A program made the position numbers and the translations under genes. A DNA stretch of 50,296 bases from Planctomycetota bacterium (GTDB lineage: Bacteria > Planctomycetota > Planctomycetia > Planctomycetales > Planctomycetaceae), in the NCBI GenBank assembly GCA_003670925.1, contig QWQG01000040.1, forward strand, positions 1-50,296, read 5' to 3'. Numbering within the stretch: position 1 is the first letter of the stretch; every line of letters starts with the position of its first letter. The notes beneath the pieces were generated by a model. The model was not told where the DNA came from. It saw only the letters and a program-made list of their open reading frames with translations, and made no database searches. Positions 9,095 to 19,300 of the stretch are shown in pieces.

Positions 9095-9904
9095 ATGGAA
9101 CGAGAATATGTGTATGCGGCGATTCTGGGAGTCGTGCAGGGGATTGCGGAGTTCTTGCCGATCAGTTCCTCAGGACATCTGGTGATCGTGGAAGCATTGC
9201 TGCGCGAGTTTTCGTCGGCACCGATGCCGTCATGGCTGAAGGGCATGACGATGAATGTGGCCCTGCATTTCGGAACTCTGCTGTCGATTGCGGTGGTCTA
9301 TTGCAAAGACCTGCTGGAACTGCGGAAGAATGAGCGACTCCTCATGATGATTGTGTTGGCCTCGGTGCCGGTCGGAGTGGTTGGTTTGATGTTCAAGGAT
9401 CAAATCGAAGCGATGTTCGACAGTACGTTGGCGGCAGGATGCTGTCTGTTGGTAACAGCCGCATTTCTGTTGATGGCCAAAAAATGGCAAAGTGGAACGA
9501 CGGATCTGGACCGGCTCTCGGTATGGGCGGCGTGGGTCATCGGGATCTTCCAGGCGATCGCCATCCTTCCCGGAGTTTCCCGCGCGGGGAGTACCGTGGC
9601 AGCGGGGCTTGTTTGCGGATTGAAGCGACCTGACGCAGCTCGATTTTCGTTTTTCATTGCGATTCCGGCGATTGGCGGGGCGACGCTGTTGGAACTGCTC
9701 AAGATTCTGGAAGGCAAAGTTGCCGTGGATATTGCATGGCAGCCGATGCTGCTGGGCGCGGTGATCAGTTTTGTGGTGGGGGTAGTGTGTCTGCGTTGGC
9801 TGATTCGGCTGCTGGTGGCCGACCGCCTGCACTGGTTTGCGATTTACTGTCTGATCGTTGGGAGTCTGACAATTTTGTGGCAATCCGGGTTATTGGTGCG
9901 GTAA
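9095..9904 (+). CDS. uppP: Undecaprenyl-diphosphate phosphatase (BacA/UppP)
   Basis: A ~269-residue polytopic membrane protein that dephosphorylates undecaprenyl diphosphate, recycling the lipid carrier for cell-wall and glycan synthesis. Family motifs are clear: G-V-V-Q-G-I-A-E-F-L-P-I-S-S-S-G-H-L near the N-terminus and P-G-V-S-R-A-G-S-T in the middle. A GTG at 9092 directly precedes the ATG at 9095; either could be used. The last 140 bases overlap, antisense, the 3' end of the giant minus-strand gene. The C-terminus (W-F-A-I-Y-C-L-I-V-G-S-L) is normal membrane sequence, so uppP is the older occupant of the overlap. Confidence 0.94.
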   Translation: MEREYVYAAILGVVQGIAEFLPISSSGHLVIVEALLREFSSAPMPSWLKGMTMNVALHFGTLLSIAVVYCKDLLELRKNERLLMMIVLASVPVGVVGLMFKDQIEAMFDSTLAAGCCLLVTAAFLLMAKKWQSGTTDLDRLSVWAAWVIGIFQAIAILPGVSRAGSTVAAGLVCGLKRPDAARFSFFIAIPAIGGATLLELLKILEGKVAVDIAWQPMLLGAVISFVVGVVCLRWLIRLLVADRLHWFAIYCLIVGSLTILWQSGLLVR

Positions 9905-12900
9905 CATCTGCACGGATGGTTTGTCCGAAAGCGGCCCCGGCGATCGCCAGAAATCCAGCGGCAATTGAGACGACGGTTGGCCACTGCAAGCGTTTGCGGC
10001 TGAAGACTTGAACCTGTGAACCATCGCTCGGGCGGCAACTGGCGATCGCGACGGTTGGCTGCGACTGGCCAGTGAACCCCTGCAGGAAATCCGTGCGAGC
10101 GGTATTCAAGAGTTTTTCCATTTCGTCGGACGTGGGGAGTGGATTGGGCGCACCAACCATCGGCGAATCTTCTGGCTGTGAGTGTGTTAAACCGGCGATC
10201 AGGTCGGCCCGCAGCACGGTCTCGAGTTCGCCGCTCAGAACGTTGCGGACGTCTCCTAAAAACTGGGGCAATTCGCCTTCGGAGCTAGCCACCGTCACGC
10301 TGCGGCGTGTTTCGCAGTCCGCGGGGAAAGGCGCGGCAAATTGGAGTGTCGTGGATGCAAAACCATTTTTGGCATGTTCGCTCAGCCAACGAATCTGAAT
10401 CACGGTCACTAATTTCGTGATGTTCACCGTCACTTTTTCGCGTGCAGCGCCTTCCCATCTAAGCAATTCTGTGGTCTCCAATTCAGTGACGACCGTTCCC
10501 TTGGGGATAATTAACGAGCAGCGTGCAGGTGTGCGGGTTGCAAAAATAATGAGTGTCGTCTGACCAACTGCCGACTGATTTGGATTGGACCACAGCATCG
10601 AATCTGACACCGCAAATAAGGCGCGTACCGGTTCGGTTTTTGGAACATCGGCCACCGTATTCAAGGGAACGATCAATTGCAGGCTCGCCCCAGACAGTTC
10701 CACCGCGTCTTCGAAAATACGTACTTTCAAGGCAGCCAAATCTTTGCCGAAAGCCAGCGCGCTAAAATCCTTCAGCCATGCCGGAATCACTGTGTTTCCG
10801 TCCGCGACGTTGCTTGCGTTCAGTTTGCTGTCGAGTGGAATCAGCCAGCGTGTTGTCCATTGAATGCGGTCGGAAATCTCGGGCCATGGAAAGGTTACGG
10901 ATGTTGCGCTGCGTTGAGCTTCCGGAATCGGTAGGCTCCAGACAATTGCGAAATCCGGCTGATCAAAGAGTTCTCGAATGACTTCTTGGCTCGCGATGAA
11001 CTCATTGCCTTCGCGAATCAAGGGGAATTGTCGGCCAGCGACGAGAACAGCAGGTTCTGTCAGAAACTCCGGATCGCCGGCAAACTTCATTTCCAGCGGG
11101 CCAAGACTGCCCGACCATTGAGACAGATGGACGATAAAAGCAGCCTGATCGACAGCCCGCATGACGGCAATTGAGCCGAATGGTTCCACAGGCCGCAGAC
11201 GTTGGAGCACAATGGGGTCGGATTCATCGAGAATCTGCATTCTGACGGGAATGCGCGGCAGGAGCAGATCATTGATCACGATGCGTTCATTTGGGACAGC
11301 GGTCCCCAGTTTTTCAAACGCCAACCCAAGGCCTTCCTGATCGGTCAGCTCGAGACGCGATTCCAGAATCTGAGCGTCGTGGACATGCGGACTACGGAGC
11401 GAGATTCGAGTATCGTCCGGACGTAAAAGTTGTCGTCCGGATATCTTGAGAACGTGCAAACCGGTGGTACCTTCCTTCAACTGCACGACCAGTCGATCAC
11501 CACGGCGGTGCCACGTCGCAAGGCGATTCGCTTCACCGGCCGTGACCTGCACATCGGTGATTTCAATGTCGGAGCTGATCGTCAAGCGATGGCGAAATAC
11601 GGGCAGCACCGAAGTGTCAATATCGACCTGACACTTCCAGTCAATCCGTTGATTTTGCAGGACAAAACTTTGATTGATTTGCACTTCGTTCAGGCTATTG
11701 CGTGCTGCGAGGCGGACCATGCATTCGTGAATTCCGCTGGGGACGCTGAAGACGCTGTCGGAACGCTGCAGCCATTGTCCCCATGCAGGTTGGGCGTCGG
11801 CAAAAGCGAGGGTCGTGATCTGATCGTCGTCAATCGGCAAGACTGAGAAGACGGGATTGACGCGCACAGCCAGCAATAAATTCGGGGAGACCACACAGTC
11901 TGCGAATTGAATCAATTCGGCGATTGGAATTCGCCGCTGCTGGAGTGGTGATGCTGCAAGCGACATGAGTTGCAACGACAGTACAAACTCGTTTCCAATG
12001 GCGTTTGGCAGCAGAATTGTGGCGATCTTACCCTGCGTGGACCACAATATGTCTCCTCCGTTGACACTCTCGACAGAAACCAATTGATAACCCTGAGGCA
12101 CAGCATAACGCACTTCAGGGGCGAGCGGATTCCAAGCGGAAAAGCGGCAGAAGCAGGAGAGGATAGGTTGTTCGGAGACGACTTCGGCAATGGTCAGGAT
12201 ATCAACATGGGCTAGTTGTGGACTGCCTTTCTCGATCCCCGCCTGAAACAATCGAATGTCGATGCCTTCCGACATTGCGAGGCTGTTCAGGCGAATTGCC
12301 CCAGCAGTCGGTACCCATTGGACGACACCCGCTGGAGTCTGGGCACGGACGCCGGTAAACAGTCCATCTGGCGCGGAGACTTTGATGTCAGCGATCGGAC
12401 AGGGCAGAGCGGGCAGGCGAAACTGCAAACCGGAAGCTTGGCGTGTCGTCACGGGCCGCAAGCGACATTCGATCTGATGCACCGTGAAGGCGGCGCGTGG
12501 TCCCGCATCGACAGCAGTGGACGTCACGGCGGCGTTGGAGAGTTCGTCGCCAAATGGATCGTCTGCAAAATGTGCCAGCGCGCGGGGCGGCAGGAGTGAT
12601 GAAGCAGGGACGGGGATCAGGATGATATTTGGTCCCTCAGGTTCGGGCAGCACTTTGTTACCATCGATTGTGCATTGCACCAGTCGGGAACCCTGCAACG
12701 GAATTCGGAGATAGCATAGTTCGTCGCCGCTCACGGCAGCCACCTCCAGTCTGAGCAGCAATTCGACAGATTCCGCTGATTCCGCAACGATCTCCGTATG
12801 CAGCGACGTCACAACGGCAGCGGGCAACGCAGATTGTTCCGCACCAATTTTGTTTTGCCATTTGTCGAGGACCGTTTTTCTGACATATGCGACGTCACTA

Positions 12901-15900
12901 TCCGGCAGTGGGATCTCCGGCAACAGCACATCCGGCAGAATTTCAGGGCCTTGCCGAACGGCCAAATTGCTTACGGATGCTCCTGCATCCGCGGGCTGTT
13001 GTCCGCAGGATGGGTGGCTGATGGCCAGCAGCAAAATTGCCACCGAAGTCGATTGCACAAAACTGCGTCGACTGCCCAATTGCCACCATTGACAGTGTCC
13101 AACCGTGATGACGGCGAGGCCGATCAGCAGCCCCCAGAATGTTCCCGTGAGGATTGCTGCAATTGAAGCGGTCGCGAGGAAGCGGAGTCCTAGGAAGGTG
13201 AACGCCGTGAATGCATACGCCACGCGATACTCGAGGACCTTTCTCCGCAACGTGATGCTAAACGCTACCATCAGTAACGCCATGCCGACGGCAATCGCAA
13301 TTCGACGACGCACCAGCGTGACCTGTATCGTAATTGGTATTTCCGACTGTGCCGGATCGATGAGTGTGCGCTGCTGCCAGTCCTGGGCAGCTGCGAGTCG
13401 CCAGTGTGCGATAAAACTGCGAATTTCCGCCGGCGCGTTGGTGCCTAGAATTGGCGGCAAATTACCTTGTGCTGATTCAGTAACAGCCAACATGCGATCC
13501 AGAATATGCAGGACCTCGGGCGAATCGGAAGCGGCAAACTTGGTCGCGGCGGCCCGGAGTTCAAGTTTGGGGCTTACGAGGAGATGATGTGTACATTGTG
13601 GCACAGAAAGTTCGCGCAGAAAGAGGCGGGGAAGTTCGCGAGTCCCGGTACCTAGTCGTTCTGCCGATTCAGTCCATGTCAACAGAACCTGGCAGGCAAC
13701 CGCAGAAGTAGGCAGGGGGATGGAAAACCGGCTGTCTGTTTCTTGTAACTGCACTCGATGGCCGTTCACAAGAACTAATGGTCGAACGCCTAGAGGCAAA
13801 GCGAGCGGCAAGGAGTTCTGGGCCGCATTGCGGCTGACGTTGGCGATGGCGAGAATTTGCAGATTCAGACCATCTCGGCGTTCATCAATCAAGTGCAGCA
13901 TGTGCATGTCGATCGTCTGACTGTCCTGCAGGCTTGGGTTCTGTCCCAGTACCAGCCGCACGACTGCAGGCACAGAAGAAAGCTCCCACGCGGTCGCTTG
14001 ATCGTCAGGACTTGCAGTTGTTGAATTCTCGGCCGCCGCCGGCTTCAATCCCGGCGATGTGAGTTGTCCTTCATGCGACGAGAACAGTTGCAGCGTTCCG
14101 TGAATCGGCAGATCCATGTCGGGCATCGGAATCGTCGCGATGATATCGAGGCCGGCAGGTTGTCTGGATTCGCAGCGAATGACGGTGGCGACACCTGATG
14201 GGCGTCCTGCTAGGTTCAGCGACCATCGCCGCCATTCCTGCGATTCGCCAGTCACGTCGTCGCGTCGTGCCAGAATTGGTTCACCGTCCATGGACCACCG
14301 CAATTCATGTGCGGCGCGAAACGGGGTCAACAGCGTCAGAGATTCACCAAACTGCTGATCGGTACGCAACACAATTCGCGATGTTTCGACGATTGTTCCC
14401 TCCACAATCCGCACGGCGTGTTCCAGTTCAATGGCGTCACCGTGTGGCGTGTCGGCAGCGATCAGATTCGTTGATTGGGAAGCTCCGATTGCGTAGAACT
14501 GTCCGCCGCTGGTCAGTTTCGATTCAGGGAGCCATGGCATTGAACGGCGGACTTCCTCTGTTGTGCGCAAAGGTCGTCCGGCGCTCCAGTGACGTTGCAA
14601 TTCGGTACTAAGCGTGAACGCGGGCGGAAACACCACGACAGCATTAAGTCGTTCGATGCGGCGATTTTCTGCGAGCGGCAGATTAATCGTGCGTGTGTCT
14701 GAGATATCAGATTGGCGAAACTGAATCTCGATGACGCGAGACGCTCCGGGCTCCAGAGACTCTGGTAAATGCAGAGTTAATGGCGAGGTCACTGCTTCAG
14801 GATCACGCTGCGGAAATTCAAAGAAAATCGCGCGAGAATCAGACGCATATCGCGCGGCAATTACCTGCCAGTCCCGCGCGACAGGCCACTGCAGTTCTAC
14901 CACCGAGGCTCCTTCGCATTGCACGTTGACCAAACAGCGAACAGTCGCGAGGCGTCCGGCAGATTCGACGAGCGTGACCACTGAATCTGTCAATCGCGCT
15001 TCACTTGTGGACGTGCGCGCGATAGCTGACGCTTCTGGCAAAAACTGCGTGAGCTGATACTCCCGACTTTGATCGGGGCCAGTCACAAGATCGCGTTCCT
15101 GAATGCCGACGAGCGTCCATTCGTCAAGCTGTACGGTTTTCGGCATTAAGACGCTGATCTGACCGATGGGTGACTGGATCGGACCTCGCTGTTCGTCGTT
15201 ACGACTGAACCATTGAGCCAGCGACAGCATGGGCAGTTCCCACGATTCCGTCTGAGGCAAGACGGAGGCTGCCGAGACGTTTAGGATTGTGGATTCTGAT
15301 CCTTCTGGCAACACCATACTCAGTATCTGTTGCTGGTTCTCTTCAGTCACCTGCCATTCGACCAGACGATTATCTTCGAGCGTGACGTCAGCCACGCGCA
15401 CTTCGCTGGAAATTCGCGCAGTCAGTCGAACGCGGCCATTGAGTTCCAGTGGTAGGCCAATCTTCCAGCGGGACTTCAAGATGTCACCCACCAACTCATG
15501 CGCCGCATTGAACGATGCCAGGGGCAGAGGATCCAACGCCTGCAAGGGGCGTTGTTCGCGGCAACTGAAGGTGAGCCGCGCAGCATCGCTAGGTAGGATT
15601 GTCCATTTCTGCAGCTCACCATTTTCGCTAGTGGCCGGCACATGTTCGGGATCGAGCACCAAACTGCCGACACTTGTCAGGAGAATGTTTGGATTCGCCA
15701 GCAGTTCAAACCGCGAGATTGTCGCTGCTGGCAGTTCAAGTCGAAACGTGACAACGTCACCGGTGACGAGACCATCCGATGTCCATGCCCCCGTCAGATT
15801 TCCGAGAAACCCGGGTTTGAGCAGAAACAGGCGTCGCGCAGAATCGGAAGCTAGCTCGATAGCGCCCTGTTGATCAGTGATTTTGAGCTGTTGTAAGTTC

Positions 15901-16262
15901 GTTTGTCCAATCAGCAAGGGACGGGTATTGGATGAGCGTGAATCGGGATAGATGTCAAACTCCAGATGTCCCTGCTCCAGATGTGTGCCATTCAGGCGAG
16001 CCACATAACGTGCTTCGCGAATCCGAGGCAGGGGCGCAGTGATTGGTGCGGCGTTGCGGTCGTTTTTGAGCAGAGCCTCAAGCTGACTGCGTGGCACGGG
16101 CACGTAGTCTTTGCCGGCAACTCGCTGTCGCAGTTCATTCAGGGGCACACGTTCCACGAGCACGCCAGGCATTTCTGTGTCGCGCGCAGCAACTGCGTCG
16201 CGCGACACATCGGTCGGGCCTTGCAGGACTGCGAACAGCAACAGATGCAAAAACGTCGTCAA
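9765..16262 (-). CDS. Giant exported membrane-anchored protein of unknown function
   Basis: About 2165 residues; I do not recognise a named family. I place the start at TTG 16262: it gives a signal-peptide-like N-terminus (M-T-T-F-L-H-L-L-L-F-A-V-L), has GGGGA a few bases upstream, and sequence upstream of it in this frame is only a shadow of the preceding gene. Layout: signal peptide; beta-rich ectodomain to ~980; a block of about three to four membrane helices at ~980-1090 that ends in a second signal-like segment before C-G-Q-Q-P; a second beta-rich ectodomain; one helix (S-I-A-A-G-F-L-A-I-A-G) near 2100; and a polar tail. This looks like two exported proteins fused in frame. The last ~45 residues lie antisense to uppP. 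It lies 55 bases downstream of the 1121-residue gene, which has a related plan. Role unknown; cell-envelope location is inferred. Confidence 0.7.
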   Translation of the reverse strand: MTTFLHLLLFAVLQGPTDVSRDAVAARDTEMPGVLVERVPLNELRQRVAGKDYVPVPRSQLEALLKNDRNAAPITAPLPRIREARYVARLNGTHLEQGHLEFDIYPDSRSSNTRPLLIGQTNLQQLKITDQQGAIELASDSARRLFLLKPGFLGNLTGAWTSDGLVTGDVVTFRLELPAATISRFELLANPNILLTSVGSLVLDPEHVPATSENGELQKWTILPSDAARLTFSCREQRPLQALDPLPLASFNAAHELVGDILKSRWKIGLPLELNGRVRLTARISSEVRVADVTLEDNRLVEWQVTEENQQQILSMVLPEGSESTILNVSAASVLPQTESWELPMLSLAQWFSRNDEQRGPIQSPIGQISVLMPKTVQLDEWTLVGIQERDLVTGPDQSREYQLTQFLPEASAIARTSTSEARLTDSVVTLVESAGRLATVRCLVNVQCEGASVVELQWPVARDWQVIAARYASDSRAIFFEFPQRDPEAVTSPLTLHLPESLEPGASRVIEIQFRQSDISDTRTINLPLAENRRIERLNAVVVFPPAFTLSTELQRHWSAGRPLRTTEEVRRSMPWLPESKLTSGGQFYAIGASQSTNLIAADTPHGDAIELEHAVRIVEGTIVETSRIVLRTDQQFGESLTLLTPFRAAHELRWSMDGEPILARRDDVTGESQEWRRWSLNLAGRPSGVATVIRCESRQPAGLDIIATIPMPDMDLPIHGTLQLFSSHEGQLTSPGLKPAAAENSTTASPDDQATAWELSSVPAVVRLVLGQNPSLQDSQTIDMHMLHLIDERRDGLNLQILAIANVSRNAAQNSLPLALPLGVRPLVLVNGHRVQLQETDSRFSIPLPTSAVACQVLLTWTESAERLGTGTRELPRLFLRELSVPQCTHHLLVSPKLELRAAATKFAASDSPEVLHILDRMLAVTESAQGNLPPILGTNAPAEIRSFIAHWRLAAAQDWQQRTLIDPAQSEIPITIQVTLVRRRIAIAVGMALLMVAFSITLRRKVLEYRVAYAFTAFTFLGLRFLATASIAAILTGTFWGLLIGLAVITVGHCQWWQLGSRRSFVQSTSVAILLLAISHPSCGQQPADAGASVSNLAVRQGPEILPDVLLPEIPLPDSDVAYVRKTVLDKWQNKIGAEQSALPAAVVTSLHTEIVAESAESVELLLRLEVAAVSGDELCYLRIPLQGSRLVQCTIDGNKVLPEPEGPNIILIPVPASSLLPPRALAHFADDPFGDELSNAAVTSTAVDAGPRAAFTVHQIECRLRPVTTRQASGLQFRLPALPCPIADIKVSAPDGLFTGVRAQTPAGVVQWVPTAGAIRLNSLAMSEGIDIRLFQAGIEKGSPQLAHVDILTIAEVVSEQPILSCFCRFSAWNPLAPEVRYAVPQGYQLVSVESVNGGDILWSTQGKIATILLPNAIGNEFVLSLQLMSLAASPLQQRRIPIAELIQFADCVVSPNLLLAVRVNPVFSVLPIDDDQITTLAFADAQPAWGQWLQRSDSVFSVPSGIHECMVRLAARNSLNEVQINQSFVLQNQRIDWKCQVDIDTSVLPVFRHRLTISSDIEITDVQVTAGEANRLATWHRRGDRLVVQLKEGTTGLHVLKISGRQLLRPDDTRISLRSPHVHDAQILESRLELTDQEGLGLAFEKLGTAVPNERIVINDLLLPRIPVRMQILDESDPIVLQRLRPVEPFGSIAVMRAVDQAAFIVHLSQWSGSLGPLEMKFAGDPEFLTEPAVLVAGRQFPLIREGNEFIASQEVIRELFDQPDFAIVWSLPIPEAQRSATSVTFPWPEISDRIQWTTRWLIPLDSKLNASNVADGNTVIPAWLKDFSALAFGKDLAALKVRIFEDAVELSGASLQLIVPLNTVADVPKTEPVRALFAVSDSMLWSNPNQSAVGQTTLIIFATRTPARCSLIIPKGTVVTELETTELLRWEGAAREKVTVNITKLVTVIQIRWLSEHAKNGFASTTLQFAAPFPADCETRRSVTVASSEGELPQFLGDVRNVLSGELETVLRADLIAGLTHSQPEDSPMVGAPNPLPTSDEMEKLLNTARTDFLQGFTGQSQPTVAIASCRPSDGSQVQVFSRKRLQWPTVVSIAAGFLAIAGAAFGQTIRADVTAPITRIATKLSDSQRSDSKSQTSAGGRPPAAESANADTLPPPQN

Positions 16263-16317
16263 GTTAATCCCCAGCTTGGCTCTCCACGTCGAGGATTGAC
16301 GCGGAGAACATGTGACG

Positions 16318-19300
16318 TCAGACCATGGAACTGACGTTGAAATCAGATCTCGCTCCGGACGGAGTTGCTGTAGGTTCGGGCAGTTCCATGTTTGCCTGAG
16401 ACAGCATTCCCGAATAACCGAAGACCGTTGGATACTCGCCCACATGTGCCGATTTCGGGAACCTCATCCGCCGATCAGAAATCAGCCGCTGAAACGTGAC
16501 CGATACCACACCAAATACGCTGCCCATGACTAAATACGGTGCCAAAAGGGATATCCATTCAGGCACAAACAGCCACGCAACAAGTCCTCCGCATCCGCTC
16601 AGTAACAGCGGCACGACGATCGGAATCCGCCGCTGCACGGACAACACGACAAAGAATATGACGCATACCGCTGCACTGATCAGGAGGAGCGAAACGAAGG
16701 GAATCAGATGCAAACCCAAGGCTTTGGATTGTGCCGAGCCGAAGAATAAGTCGTGGTCGTCCGACGAGGAAATCCATTTATCCAGATTTTGCGTCGCCGC
16801 CACCTGCATGTCAACTGGATACGGCGACAGAATGGCTGTCAGTTGTTGATCCGCCAAGAACCGGGAACTTTCGCCCCACGGGAGCAGAGTCGCGCCGGGA
16901 TGCGTGAGTGAAATAAAGTCGGGCGAGACACTGGCTGTTTGAAATTCGCCCTGCGATCCTGTGCACCAAATCACAGGCACATCCGGTGATTCGCCGGTAA
17001 TCGTCGCACGCTCTAAGGTGGCAGTCAGCCAGAGTGAGGATTGCGGCGGAATGCGGTCACGGATTCGGAATTCCACGATGCGGGGCCCGACCTGCGGATG
17101 CGTGGGGGTTGTCGGCAACGCCGCGGTGAGCGTCCGAATCGTCCAGCGACTAATGCCGCGTTCGATGATTTTCTCCCGCTGGACGTTTCCACGCAGGAGG
17201 GCATCATGAGATGTTAACGATTGCTGATCAATCAGAATTGCGTCCACGCTGGCATTGAGCGGTGTCTCTACGGTGAGTAAGTTGGGAAGCGTGTCGTAGA
17301 CCGCTAGGGTAGTTGTGAGAAGCTGATTTCCAAGGATTTGAGTCCGCGCGAGGATCAAATCTGGGCTGTCGCTAGAGACCAACGCCATGCCATTTTGCCG
17401 GCCGAGAGGCACGGTCGTTACGCGTTGGCTAGTATGCCATGCCGCATCGAATTTTTCGGAATACACGGGTTGCCAGTTTGCAGCATCCTGTACGGTTAAT
17501 CCGCTGCCAGCTTCAGTTCCCACTTCGATACTGAGAACTTCTGCCAGTTCCGGCAAGATCAGCGGCATGGGGTCCGTTTTGCCTGCTGCTGTCCAGAGGT
17601 AATTGACTTCGAATGTCAGACTTCCACGTCGCGCTTGCGGCAGACGGAAACTCCAGTGCGTTTCAGAATCAATCGTCGCTCGTAGAATTTCACTCTGTCC
17701 GGAAATCCGCACAGTCGGACGAATTCCGGCGGGCACGAGCAGCGATAGACTGGCTAGATCACGGTGTTCGATTTCAAAATTGATAGTCTCTTGGACTTGA
17801 ATCCACGAATCGCGAGGCTGCATTCCGAGCTGAATGTTTGCCCGCACGGAAGGTGCTTGGGCCGGAAGTTCTAGGCGAATCGGAATCGACGCATCATCGT
17901 GCAGCCAACTTTCTGATTTGAGTCCTGATTTATCGGCAACTGCAGCCGCGGGCGTCGGCACCGTCGGCAGCGGTTCCCCGGTTCCCATGCTGATCGGACG
18001 AATTGAGAATTCATCAGATTCGATCGTTGTCAATACAAACGGCTGACCAATTCGTGCGCGAATTTCGGGACAACGCAACTGGATTGCTCCGGAACGCACG
18101 GCCTCCAGCGGAGCATACGCTTGAAACTCCACAATGAATTCCCCCGACTGCCGTTCGGGAAATGTCATTTGCAGCACGTCCGTTTCGCTGTCTGACTGCT
18201 GCAGTGAAAGCGGCACACTGATCTTTCCGGAAATCAGCCGCGTCGTGCTTGGCAAAATTTGCCATTCACCACTTGAATAACCAGGCCAGTAAATAGCCAG
18301 ATCCAGCAACGAGCCAGTCAAAACGTTAATCGGATAACGCGCGACGAGGATGACGTTTTGGGGATCAGGTTTTAGCGTAATTTCCGGCGAAACTGCAAAC
18401 TGCGAATTTGTTTCTTCGACATGCAGCACGATGTGGGATTCTCTCGAACGCATCCGAAACGCCGTCGCGGCAACACTCAGATCCGTCTCAGAAGCCACGC
18501 GTTTTCGCTGAGCGCCTTCCACGACGGTCTGCTGCACTAGCAGGCCAGTCGGAAATAAAATGTCCAGATCTCCCGACTGCACGTTAGCATCCAGAATCGC
18601 AGGCAACGCCACAAAAATGTCTTGGGGAAAGGTCCGATTCACAAGTTCCAAATCAAACGAGAGCGTTAACGCGCCTGCAGTAGGGGTCGTTAGCCGAATC
18701 ATGGTGGTCACGGGACCAGATGTTGACGTTCGTTCAAAATTGTTGAGGACAGAGATCCCGCTGGAGTTTCGCGCATCGACTTCTTGAAGTTGAAATCCTT
18801 CGGGAAATGTGACGCAAACTTCACTGATCGAACTGCCGCTAATCTGCAATTGCTGAGTCGCGGTAAGGTTCACAGGAATCGTTGTCAAATCCAGTTTCAT
18901 GCGATTCTGGACTTGAATGACAGGCTTCTGGGCCACGCGTTGGACAACGTCCGACCACGACAGATTGAACGCCTCCGCTAACCCCCAGAATTCTACGGAA
19001 CGAACACCTTTGTCGTCACGCGTGGGCTTATCGACGGAACCCGCAGGCAAATTCTGAAGTTCCACTGGTCCGGCAAACTTGATCTCAGCGTGCGATGCCG
19101 TAGCGGTTAGCAGATTCAGACTCAACTGCCGGACACCAGGCACCAGCGATCGGGCCTTACCCATTAATTCCAAGGTGATGGTATGCAAACCAGCGCCGAA
19201 AAGATGCAACTGCCGCGCGTTCTGTTCACCAAATGTGGGCACTGCCTCTGCCTGTGACACGTCTGAATGGTGGTCGAAACGTTTGACAAACACGTCGCCA

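Noticed and set aside
9230-9883. 217-codon minus-strand frame over uppP
   Set aside because: Gln/Arg/His-rich shadow of membrane-protein codons.
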